Assembly: GCA_910576955.1 (NCBI GenBank)
Contig: CAJTJB010000009.1
Span: forward strand, 1 to 45,876
Length of the DNA stretch: 45,876 bases
Source: an uncultured Alphaproteobacteria bacterium
Lineage (GTDB): Bacteria; Pseudomonadota; Alphaproteobacteria; RF32; CAG-239
Direction of reading: 5' to 3'
Both the position numbers and the translations under genes were made by a program. Positions 15,736 to 21,411 of the stretch are shown here, piece by piece; within the stretch, counting starts at the first letter, position 1, and every line of letters starts with the position of its first letter. Under the pieces are notes generated by a model. The model did no database searches and was not told the DNA's origin. It was given only the letters and a program-made list of their open reading frames with translations.

Positions 15736-16328
15736 TGGTAGACAGCATCAATTCAGGTTCGGTTCAAGCACCATATTGGGAACAAACAATTACACTTAAA
15801 CCCCACGAGCGGCGTAAAATCGAATATGTGACCGATAACTTTCAGCTTTTAAATACAAGCGTTCCCAATGCCTTATGCGTCAATTTTGGCGGTTCAATGA
15901 TTGATACGCCTTTCCGTGCCGGTATGGGTTACAGATTAACCGAGCCGGTGCAATTTGTAGAAATTTGGAACGATAACAATGTTGAATTAACCGTTGATTT
16001 TGTCTTGGGTATTGGACAAATACAAGATAACCGGTTAACGCTAATCGGACAAGTTGACACAAAAACAACCCCGCAAGGTTTTACAGATATTCAGATAGGC
16101 TCAAGAACGTTAGAAAATGGTATCTCTACAACTCTACACGTTGGCGCAAACCAAAGAATTGCAGTTATGTGTACATCTGGAGAATTAAGACTGGGGAATA
16201 ATCCTAATTATATGATTTTGAAAGCCGGACAAAGCTTTGAATTTGATTCAGCATCTTCCATTGCGTTTAATGCGGTAAATTTAAGCGGTTCACCTGTAAC
16301 CTTTAATCTGTTTATCGGGAGCTACTAA
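15735..16328 (+). CDS. Beta-rich virion protein, penton/vertex candidate
   Basis: A 197-residue, nearly all-beta protein. An N-terminal half (about 12-98; TLKPHERRKIEY, FVEIWNDNNVELTVDFVLGIG) has the strand spacing of a single jelly-roll. A second beta unit (about 120-197) ends in VTFNLFIGSY. Single jelly-roll pentons commonly occupy the five-fold vertices of DJR viruses and anchor spikes; that role is inferred from fold and position. No database name recognised. Confidence 0.55.
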   Translation: MVDSINSGSVQAPYWEQTITLKPHERRKIEYVTDNFQLLNTSVPNALCVNFGGSMIDTPFRAGMGYRLTEPVQFVEIWNDNNVELTVDFVLGIGQIQDNRLTLIGQVDTKTTPQGFTDIQIGSRTLENGISTTLHVGANQRIAVMCTSGELRLGNNPNYMILKAGQSFEFDSASSIAFNAVNLSGSPVTFNLFIGSY

Positions 16329-16329
16329 A

Positions 16330-16737
16330 ATGAGTGTATTTAATTGTAACATATCACTCGACGCCGTTTATCCGGTAGGAAGTTTATATTTTACAACCGC
16401 TGCAGTTTGCCCTTTGGAAACTCTAGGCCTTGGAACTTGGCAAAAGGTAGGAAGTAACCTTACAATTGCAAAGTCCGGTAATGTTGCAATTAAAGGTAAT
16501 GGCGCAGCAATTGGAGTGCACAGTGTTGGAAATGCAACTGACAAAAATTTAATTTGTGCACACTCTTGCGCATCCGGCGGCGGATATATGATTAAAGCAG
16601 CTAACAATATTTTGCAAAATACAAATTGTGATACGTCATCAGAATTAAGATTTACAACTAATGCCGCAAACAGTGGTTTGACCGGAACTGCATCTTTAAG
16701 CAATTTAACCGTAAATATTTTTCAACGCACAGTATAG
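16330..16737 (+). CDS. Spike/receptor-binding candidate with tail-fibre-type motif
   Basis: A 135-residue protein. Residues 11-42 carry a motif common at the ends of phage tail fibres and collar proteins: YPVGSLYFTT followed by GLGTWQKVGS (the usual form is YPVGS-Y, then GGTW). The rest is Gly/Asn/Ser-rich beta sequence. In a virus without a tail this is best read as a vertex spike domain taken from tailed-phage fibres. The next gene carries the matching fibre-associated motif. Confidence 0.62.
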   Translation: MSVFNCNISLDAVYPVGSLYFTTAAVCPLETLGLGTWQKVGSNLTIAKSGNVAIKGNGAAIGVHSVGNATDKNLICAHSCASGGGYMIKAANNILQNTNCDTSSELRFTTNAANSGLTGTASLSNLTVNIFQRTV

Positions 16738-16745
16738 GAGGCAAT

Positions 16746-17111
16746 ATGGTAAATATTTATTTATACGATAAAAGAGGTTTACTTATAGCTGAACAAGTCG
16801 CTTTGGTAAATGAACACGGAAAAGTAATGTTACCGGATAACGCCACTTTTAGCGCACCTTTGCCTCAAAAAGAGGGGTACGAAGTTATATACAACGGCGA
16901 AAAATGGATATATGAGCAAATAGCCAAAGCTGAAGAACAAGAATCACCATATCACCCATTAAACTATATCGAACAACGTTTGCGCGCATACCCTGATTAT
17001 GGCGAACAACTGGATATGATATACTGGGATAAGGTAAACGGCACGAATAACTGGCCAGAAAAAATCAGCGAAATCAAGGCCAAATATCCGAAAGTTGATT
17101 TAAATGCTTAA
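16746..17111 (+). CDS. Spike-associated protein with tail-fibre-assembly-type motif
   Basis: A 121-residue soluble protein. The segment RAYPDYGEQLDMIYWD (80-95) followed by WPEKISEIKAKYPK (104-117) matches a motif commonly seen at the C-terminus of phage tail-fibre or fibre-assembly proteins (YP--GEQLD, then W--I--IK--YP). It follows the fibre-motif gene by nine bases (AGGAGG upstream), so the two probably act together in host attachment. It overlaps the hydrolase gene by eight bases. Confidence 0.62.
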   Translation: MVNIYLYDKRGLLIAEQVALVNEHGKVMLPDNATFSAPLPQKEGYEVIYNGEKWIYEQIAKAEEQESPYHPLNYIEQRLRAYPDYGEQLDMIYWDKVNGTNNWPEKISEIKAKYPKVDLNA

Positions 17112-17562
17112 ATGGCTTGGTTACATAGCCGCCGCTTATTTGGCGTATAGGATACTGAAGAAAGGGTACGATATGACAGACGACCAGACAGACTATTTAG
17201 CCCGTACGATTTGGGGCGAAGCAAGAGGAGAGGGGGCGCGCGGTATGCAAGCCGTCGGCAATGTCATTTTAAACCGTGTATCCCGCGGCGGCTGGTATGG
17301 TGCAAGCATTAAGGACGTGGTATTAAAGCCGTATCAATTCAGCGCGTGGAATGCTGCAGACCCCAACCGGCAGAAAATGCTGAACGCCACCGATGCGGAC
17401 TTGCGACAGGCCCGCACAATTGCGCTGCAGCTGCAGGCCGGAACGTTGCCGGACATCACCGGCGGTGCAACTAACTACCACGCAACCAGCGTTTCGCCGG
17501 CGTGGGCAAAGAAAATGACTAAAACGGTACAGATTGGCAATCATATTTTTTATAAAGAGTAG
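17104..17562 (+). CDS. Membrane-anchored SleB/CwlJ-type cell wall hydrolase
   Basis: A 152-residue enzyme. A short N-terminal membrane helix (about 5-18) is followed by the SleB/CwlJ hydrolase domain: LARTIWGEARGEG (Glu39 the likely catalytic acid, Glu43), GMQAVGNVILNRV, YQFSAWN near the middle, and a late HAT and W. This family cleaves peptidoglycan. A second possible start at Met24 (ATG 17173) would give a soluble form, so one gene could make an anchored entry enzyme and a soluble lysis enzyme. It takes the place of the wall-degrading entry or exit enzyme of tailless viruses. Confidence 0.85.
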   Translation: MLKWLGYIAAAYLAYRILKKGYDMTDDQTDYLARTIWGEARGEGARGMQAVGNVILNRVSRGGWYGASIKDVVLKPYQFSAWNAADPNRQKMLNATDADLRQARTIALQLQAGTLPDITGGATNYHATSVSPAWAKKMTKTVQIGNHIFYKE

Positions 17563-17572
17563 GGGGGAGGAA

Positions 17573-17719
17573 ATGGGATATTTAGTAAGTTTTTTAGGCG
17601 GTGCGCTAGGGTTCGCAATTTTCGATAAGTCAACGGAATCAGGACAAAAAAGCCTCAATCTGGTAGGGTTAGCAGCGCAAATGCTCGTAATTTATTGGGT
17701 TTACAAAAAATTGAAGTAA
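17573..17719 (+). CDS. Tiny viral membrane protein, 48 residues
   Basis: MGYLVSFLGGALGFAIFDKS to VYKKLK: two short hydrophobic stretches (about 2-17 and 28-44) and a basic end. The ATG at 17573 is chosen because GGGGGGAGG lies just upstream. Position after the hydrolase makes a holin-type role possible, but it could also be a virion-membrane protein. Confidence 0.6.
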   Translation: MGYLVSFLGGALGFAIFDKSTESGQKSLNLVGLAAQMLVIYWVYKKLK

Positions 17720-17731
17720 AGGAGAAAAACA

Positions 17732-17929
17732 ATGTGGGGAACATTCTTAAAGTTAGGCGGTTCATTGCTTGCAGGTTTAGGAATTGACTGGGCTTGGGAT
17801 TCTTATCAGGATTCACAGGCTGCAGCTGCAGAACAGGCACAAATGAATAAGCAGGCAAACTGGGGAAAGTGGATTTTAATCACGGCTGCCGTGTTAGCAG
17901 GTTACTCAATGCTTAAAAAAGGCCGGTAA
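17732..17929 (+). CDS. Tiny viral membrane protein, 65 residues
   Basis: A Gly-rich amphipathic start (MWGTFLKLGGSLLAGLGIDW), an Ala/Gln-rich middle (SQAAAAEQAQMNKQA) and a C-terminal membrane helix (WILITAAVLAGYSML) with a KKGR end. AAGGAG lies upstream. The same plan as the small proteins after the capsid gene. Confidence 0.62.
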   Translation: MWGTFLKLGGSLLAGLGIDWAWDSYQDSQAAAAEQAQMNKQANWGKWILITAAVLAGYSMLKKGR

Positions 17930-17932
17930 ATT

Positions 17933-18082
17933 ATGACACAAGAGCTTTTTAACCAACTTTTAGCAAATAGCCCCATTGTCGCCGTTTTGGTGTACTACGG
18001 GCAAAAAATCATTCAATTAACCGAACGTTTATCTATGCTGGAGGGCTATATATATGAGCATTTTAGAAAAGGCAAAAAATAA
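17933..18082 (+). CDS. Tiny viral protein, 49 residues
   Basis: MTQELFNQLLANSPIVAVLV to YEHFRKGKK: a weak central hydrophobic stretch (14-22), an amphipathic helix and a basic tail. It starts three bases after the previous stop and overlaps the next gene by 29 bases in another frame. Overlap and dense packing support it; function unknown. It resembles small phage proteins with one membrane helix and a charged helical end (antiholin or spanin-like roles are only guesses). Confidence 0.5.
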   Translation: MTQELFNQLLANSPIVAVLVYYGQKIIQLTERLSMLEGYIYEHFRKGKK

Positions 18083-18185
18083 AAGTTTTTGGGCAGGCGT
18101 TTTAACTGCCCTTGCCGGTTTGGTTGGCGGCAGCCTCTCCGCACCGGAATTTTTAATCTCAATCATTAACTTAATAGGAGGGTAA
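18054..18185 (+). CDS. Tiny viral membrane protein, 43 residues (holin candidate)
   Basis: MSILEKAKNKSFWAGVLTAL to SIINLIGG: one clear membrane helix (about 12-27) and a second weaker hydrophobic end. GGAGGG lies 11 bases before the ATG. The plan (short charged start, then SFWAGVLTALAGLVGG) is like many small phage holins, and it lies in the lysis region. Its own end, AGGAGGG, provides the ribosome site of the basic-peptide gene. Confidence 0.55.
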   Translation: MSILEKAKNKSFWAGVLTALAGLVGGSLSAPEFLISIINLIGG

Positions 18186-18189
18186 GCAG

Positions 18190-18321
18190 ATGGCTACACG
18201 TAAAAAACGCACATCTACGCGTAAAAAAACGACCACAAAACGCAGAGTTACAACGCGAAAAAGAAAAATCACGAGAAAAAAGAAGAGCAGGGGCTTTCTT
18301 GCTGACTTTTTAAACTCTTAA
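18190..18321 (+). CDS. Lys/Arg-rich 43-residue peptide (DNA-condensing candidate)
   Basis: About half of the residues are Lys or Arg, arranged as TRKK/TTRK/ITRK-like repeats, followed by a short SRGFLADFLNS tail. AGGAGGG is upstream. Similar highly basic peptides package or neutralise DNA in several viruses; here that is inferred from composition. The 3' end of this gene (AAGAAGAGCAGGGG) also appears upstream of the chromosomal acyltransferase copy at 10279. Confidence 0.7.
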   Translation: MATRKKRTSTRKKTTTKRRVTTRKRKITRKKKSRGFLADFLNS

Positions 18322-18398
18322 AACTAAAGTTTTAATTTGACTTTCCTATATTTAGAATATAATCTCTTAAAGGTATTACACTTTTAGGAGACTTTCCT
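18322..18398 (+). promoter_or_regulatory. Promoter of the prophage acyltransferase
   Basis: TTGACT at about 18337 with TATAAT 15 bases (or TAATCT 17 bases) downstream, then TTAGGAG before the ATG at 18399. The gene can thus be expressed from the integrated element independently of the virion genes. Confidence 0.6.
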
Positions 18399-18851
18399 AT
18401 GAAACTATTTTATAAAAAGAAAATAGAAACCAGAGAAGCAACAATACGAAAAGTTTACCTCTTCGGCCGTAAAATATTCAGTTATAAACTCAATAAATTT
18501 AAAAAAATTGCAGAAAGATGCAAAAATAAATGTGATATACCAGCCAAAATGCTTGAAAAACTATATAAAGAAAATGACCTCAAAATAATGCATCAAGTCG
18601 GCATCGTAATATCAGACAGAGCCATCATTGGCAAAAACTGCACGATATATCAAAACGTTACATTAGGACGTAAAGGTGAATACGCTCCAACCATAGGCGA
18701 TAATGTCACCATCTACGCCAACGCAGTCATTATCGGCAATGTCCACATTGGCGATAATGCGATAATTGGGGCAGGGAGTGTCGTTTTAAAAGATGTCCCT
18801 GCAGGCGAAATCTGGGCAGGAAACCCCGCACATTTTATTAAGAAAATCTAG
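18399..18851 (+). CDS. Hexapeptide-repeat acyltransferase, copy 2 (prophage cargo)
   Basis: A 150-residue left-handed beta-helix acyltransferase, nearly colinear with copy 1 at 10376. Most differences lie in the first 50 residues, while the hexapeptide region (about 70-140) is almost the same. His in KIMHQVG is the likely catalytic base. It has its own promoter and lies beyond the virion genes, so it is a good candidate for lysogenic conversion, for instance acetylating a surface sugar to alter phage receptors; substrate unknown. Its stop overlaps the stop of the leftward HTH gene. Confidence 0.8.
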   Translation: MKLFYKKKIETREATIRKVYLFGRKIFSYKLNKFKKIAERCKNKCDIPAKMLEKLYKENDLKIMHQVGIVISDRAIIGKNCTIYQNVTLGRKGEYAPTIGDNVTIYANAVIIGNVHIGDNAIIGAGSVVLKDVPAGEIWAGNPAHFIKKI

Positions 18852-19261
18852 TCAAGCGTTTGTTTAACGCATAAATATTTTGTTACTGTTGCCGGTGTAA
18901 CATCCAGAAGTTTAGCAATTTTTCTGTTATCAAGTCCTGCAGCTTTCAGCTTATGTGCAGCATAGACTTTGTGCGGTTTTAAAATATGTTGATAATTGGC
19001 ATATATTGAGTTTGTCATCCCGTCTATAACATCGCGGGGAAGCTCAAAATCAACGGCTAAAGCCGTTTTTGCTGCCTCGAAATGCACGCCGTTACACAAA
19101 TAAGCATACAATCGTGCCGCAACGTGTTCCTGCTTCACGGCAAAAGGATTTGCAGGGCGGTGTGTTAAAGCAAATTCTTTCATTTGGCTTAACAATTCCT
19201 TTAAATCCCCCATTGAACTGTTTAACAACTGTTCACATTGCGCTACTTGTAAAAAATTCAT
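18848..19261 (-). CDS. HTH protein on the opposite strand, prophage repressor candidate
   Basis: A 137-residue protein, the only leftward gene of the element. The C-terminus holds a clear helix-turn-helix: AAGLDNRKIAKLLDVTPATVTKYL (about 108-131). The N-terminal 100 residues are helical and not recognised. It converges on the acyltransferase (stops overlap) and is preceded by AGGT and a very AT-rich upstream region carrying an AGAACA/TGTTCT inverted repeat next to the right attachment site. A role in keeping the element silent is inferred from orientation and position. Confidence 0.65.
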   Translation of the reverse strand: MNFLQVAQCEQLLNSSMGDLKELLSQMKEFALTHRPANPFAVKQEHVAARLYAYLCNGVHFEAAKTALAVDFELPRDVIDGMTNSIYANYQHILKPHKVYAAHKLKAAGLDNRKIAKLLDVTPATVTKYLCVKQTLD

Positions 19262-19468
19262 TTTTGTACCTCTTTATTTTTTTTATATACATATATAAAA
19301 ATTTTTCTTTCATTCTTAACTATTTTTTAAACAAAACTGTTTAACACTAGAAACAAGTTAAATGATTAAAGTGAAAAAATAAACTTAATTCTTAATGAAA
19401 TATTAAAATTGTAAATACGCAAAGAGTAGAGAACAGATAAATATTTGTTCTTTAAGGTTATTTCCATA
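19262..19468. promoter_or_regulatory. AT-rich control region of the HTH gene, with inverted repeat
   Basis: No gene. Very AT-rich, with TATATACATATATA near 19283 that could serve the leftward HTH promoter. AGAACA (19430-19435) and TGTTCT (19446-19451) form an inverted repeat with a 10-base spacer, a possible operator, 18 bases left of the right attachment site. Confidence 0.5.
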
Positions 19469-19496
19469 TTGTCGCATAATATATATTATGTATAGT
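19469..19496. other. Right attachment site / dif-like site (attR)
   Basis: A complete 28-base dif-like site: TTGTCGCATAA, spacer TATATA, TTATGTATAGT. It compares well with the classic dif layout (11-base XerC arm, six-base centre, 11-base XerD arm). CGCATAA and TTATG are palindromic around the centre. It shares its first 16 bases with the left site at 11146. Confidence 0.7.
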
Positions 19497-19741
19497 AAGA
19501 TACCGAAAAAGACCACAAACGCCGGATTATTCAATATGTTACAAGAAAATTAAAAACGGATAATCTGTCGCAGATTTTACAAATTTTTATGCATAGCGAC
19601 CAAAAATCTGCGCGCTGTGAACAAGCTCAACTGCAAATAGCGATAAAATATAAATATACGTCAGCTCGCTCTGAAACGTCCGCACGCCATCTGCTGAAAA
19701 TCGCACTCCGTGTTAAAAAACGCTCCGCCGCAACGCTGTCA
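19497..19741. other. Gene-free flank right of the prophage
   Basis: No ORF of note. GCAGATTTT (19570-19578) and AAAATCTGC (19603-19611) form an inverted repeat with a 24-base spacer, followed by a stretch rich in GCTC/CGC words. No promoter or RNA gene was recognised. Confidence 0.5.
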
Positions 19742-19780
19742 TAAAAAAAAAATAAGCTCCGAAGTCGCCTCCGAAGCTTT
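19742..19780 (-). terminator. Terminator of the kdsB-phosphatase unit
   Basis: Read leftward: AAGCTTCGGAG, short loop, then TTCGGAGCTT (one or two mismatches) and a run of ten T. It lies five bases after the stop codon of the histidine phosphatase gene. Confidence 0.8.
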
Positions 19781-19784
19781 GGGG

Positions 19785-20432
19785 TTAAATTCCCAGTCCG
19801 ACCAGCTTGTCTTTCGGCTTAATGCCCCAGTCAGCCACCGTCCAGTGCTTGTCGCCGTCTTCTTTTTCCAAAATGCAAACACCGCCGGTTCCCACTTTAA
19901 TATTATGCTCTTCCGTAAATTTCCGAAAATCTCCGGTCAAATGCGGCGCAAAGCGGATAATTCCGTTTGAGCTCACCAGCATCACCGTTTTGTCTTTATA
20001 ATCGCGCTCGATTTCCGCGGCAAAATTTTTCCACGCCTTAATAATGCTGTCAACAGAAACATTCCACCCGTCGGGCACAATCGCCTCGGCATTCCATTTA
20101 TCCATAGCCTCCTGCCCGATACGCGCAATCACCTCATCCTCGGTTTTCGCCTCATCCGGACCATAGTCAATCTCGGTAAAGCGCGCATCGCTTTTAAGCG
20201 GAATGTCTTTATCGAGCGCTGCAATCGCCAAACGCGCCGTTTCCGTTGTCCGTTTCAAAGGCGCCGCAAACACCACAGCCGGAATTAAACCGCGCATTTT
20301 CAAGTATTTGCCGATATTTGCCCCGCGTTCGGTTTCCACCAGCGGCAAATCGGTTCTTGCCCCCACGCGCAACGGCGTCTGGTCTTTGGTAAACGTATTT
20401 CCGTGGCGTGCGATAATGATTCTTGTCGTCAT
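19785..20432 (-). CDS. Histidine phosphatase superfamily protein
   Basis: A 215-residue protein of the phosphoglycerate mutase-like superfamily. The catalytic RHG motif is seen in IIIARHGNTF (His about 9), followed by the LPLVETERGANIGKYL pattern, AAPLKRTTETA (second Arg motif), an acid in FTEIDYG, and VSSNGIIR in place of the usual late His motif. Because Ser/Asn replaces that His, activity or substrate may differ. The ATG at 20432 has AGGAGG upstream. Thirteen bases downstream of kdsB, so both are likely one transcript. Confidence 0.82.
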   Translation of the reverse strand: MTTRIIIARHGNTFTKDQTPLRVGARTDLPLVETERGANIGKYLKMRGLIPAVVFAAPLKRTTETARLAIAALDKDIPLKSDARFTEIDYGPDEAKTEDEVIARIGQEAMDKWNAEAIVPDGWNVSVDSIIKAWKNFAAEIERDYKDKTVMLVSSNGIIRFAPHLTGDFRKFTEEHNIKVGTGGVCILEKEDGDKHWTVADWGIKPKDKLVGLGI

Positions 20433-20445
20433 AAAAATGTGCCTC

Positions 20446-21252
20446 CTAAAACTCGCCGTATCTTGCAAACAAAGCTTCCGCGCGCTTCAAATCCTCGGGC
20501 GAATCAACCCCGCTCATCCCTTCAAACGCGCCGTAATCAACTTTGGCAATCTTGATTTTCATTCCGTTTTCCAAAAAGCGCAGCTGTTCCAAACCCTCAA
20601 GTTTTTCATAAGAACTCTCTTCTAATTCTTTGAATCTAAACAAAGAATCGTATTTGTATCCATAAAGGCCGATATGCCGCAACACCGGACTTTTATCGCT
20701 TTTTTCGCGCAAATCAGCCTCTTTGCGAACCGCCGGAATAATGTTTTTTGAAAACCACAGCGCATAGCCGTTTTTGTCCGCAACACAGGTTGTGCCTGAA
20801 AACGGCGTTGTCTTCTTACTTTCGCGCAGCTTATCAAGCGCTTCCCAGCTCAATTGTGTACACGGCGTCACCAAGTCAACCGTCTTATCCTGTTCAAACG
20901 CTTTAATGAGTTCCTGAATGAACCACGGCGGACAAACCGGATTATCCCCCTGTAAATTAATAATAAGCTCCGGCTTTTCGCCCAAAATTTTCACAGTTTC
21001 GCACACGCGGTCAGAGCCGGTTTTGCAAGCCTCGCTCGTCAACAGGCATTCCACGCCGTTTGCCGTGCAAAAATCAACAATCCGCTGGTCTTCCGTTGCC
21101 ACCACAATACGCGCCTCGGTGCCGGCAGTTCCTTTCTTGGCAATCTCGACAACGCGCAGCAGCATTTCCTTGCCGGCGATTTTAGCCAGCGGTTTCCCCG
21201 GAAAGCGCGACGAGCCGTACCGCGCCGGAATAACAACAAGGGTTTTAACCAT
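20446..21252 (-). CDS. kdsB: 3-deoxy-manno-octulosonate cytidylyltransferase
   Basis: KdsB activates Kdo with CTP to CMP-Kdo for the lipopolysaccharide core, in the cytoplasm. The 268-residue protein starts with VIPARYGSSRFPGKPLA (nucleotide loop) and has ATEDQRI, LTSEACKTGSDRV, INLQGDNPVCPP (metal-binding Asp) and RHIGLYGYK near 195-203, all typical of the family. The ATG at 21252 has GGGAG upstream; a TTG one codon earlier is less likely. It shows that the host makes LPS. It is followed by a histidine phosphatase rather than other Kdo genes. Confidence 0.93.
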   Translation of the reverse strand: MVKTLVVIPARYGSSRFPGKPLAKIAGKEMLLRVVEIAKKGTAGTEARIVVATEDQRIVDFCTANGVECLLTSEACKTGSDRVCETVKILGEKPELIINLQGDNPVCPPWFIQELIKAFEQDKTVDLVTPCTQLSWEALDKLRESKKTTPFSGTTCVADKNGYALWFSKNIIPAVRKEADLREKSDKSPVLRHIGLYGYKYDSLFRFKELEESSYEKLEGLEQLRFLENGMKIKIAKVDYGAFEGMSGVDSPEDLKRAEALFARYGEF

Positions 21253-21411
21253 CAATCAAACTCCCAAAACATAACATACATATAGCTTTATATTGCCCCA
21301 AATCCCACGATTGACAAGCACATTGTCAAAGTTTTGCACAATCCCCTGCTCTTTTTTGTTCTATTTTTATTCTCTAAAAAGCTATCTGCTTGTAACGCCA
21401 AAATAAATAAG
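21253..21411. promoter_or_regulatory. Upstream region of kdsB with TTGACA/TGTCAA inverted repeat
   Basis: TTGACA (21311-21316) and TGTCAA (21324-21329) form an inverted repeat and give leftward -35-like boxes ahead of an AATATAAAG stretch near 21285. A promoter with an overlapping operator is plausible. No gene here. Confidence 0.35.

Larger units (their letters stand above)
11146..19484 (+). mobile_element. Integrated tailless (double jelly-roll-like) virus, about 8.3 kb
   Basis: The 16-bp direct repeat TTGTCGCATAATATAT (11146-11161 and 19469-19484) bounds a compact block. All genes but one run rightward, and most overlap or nearly touch. The content fits a small membrane-containing tailless virus: HerA/FtsK-type packaging ATPase, PM2-P2-like capsid protein, many tiny one-TM proteins, a beta-rich vertex candidate, receptor-binding-type proteins, an anchored SleB-like hydrolase and a basic peptide. 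A leftward HTH gene near the right end may be the repressor. No integrase, terminase, portal or tail-tube gene is visible. Family assignment rests on motif and layout reading, not on a search. Confidence 0.8.

Noticed and set aside
21340..21356. CCCCTGCTCTTTT (complement AAAAGAGCAGGGG) as a third copy of the phage basic-gene end
   Set aside because: Only about 10-12 bases match and there is no acyltransferase-like sequence next to it; chance is sufficient.
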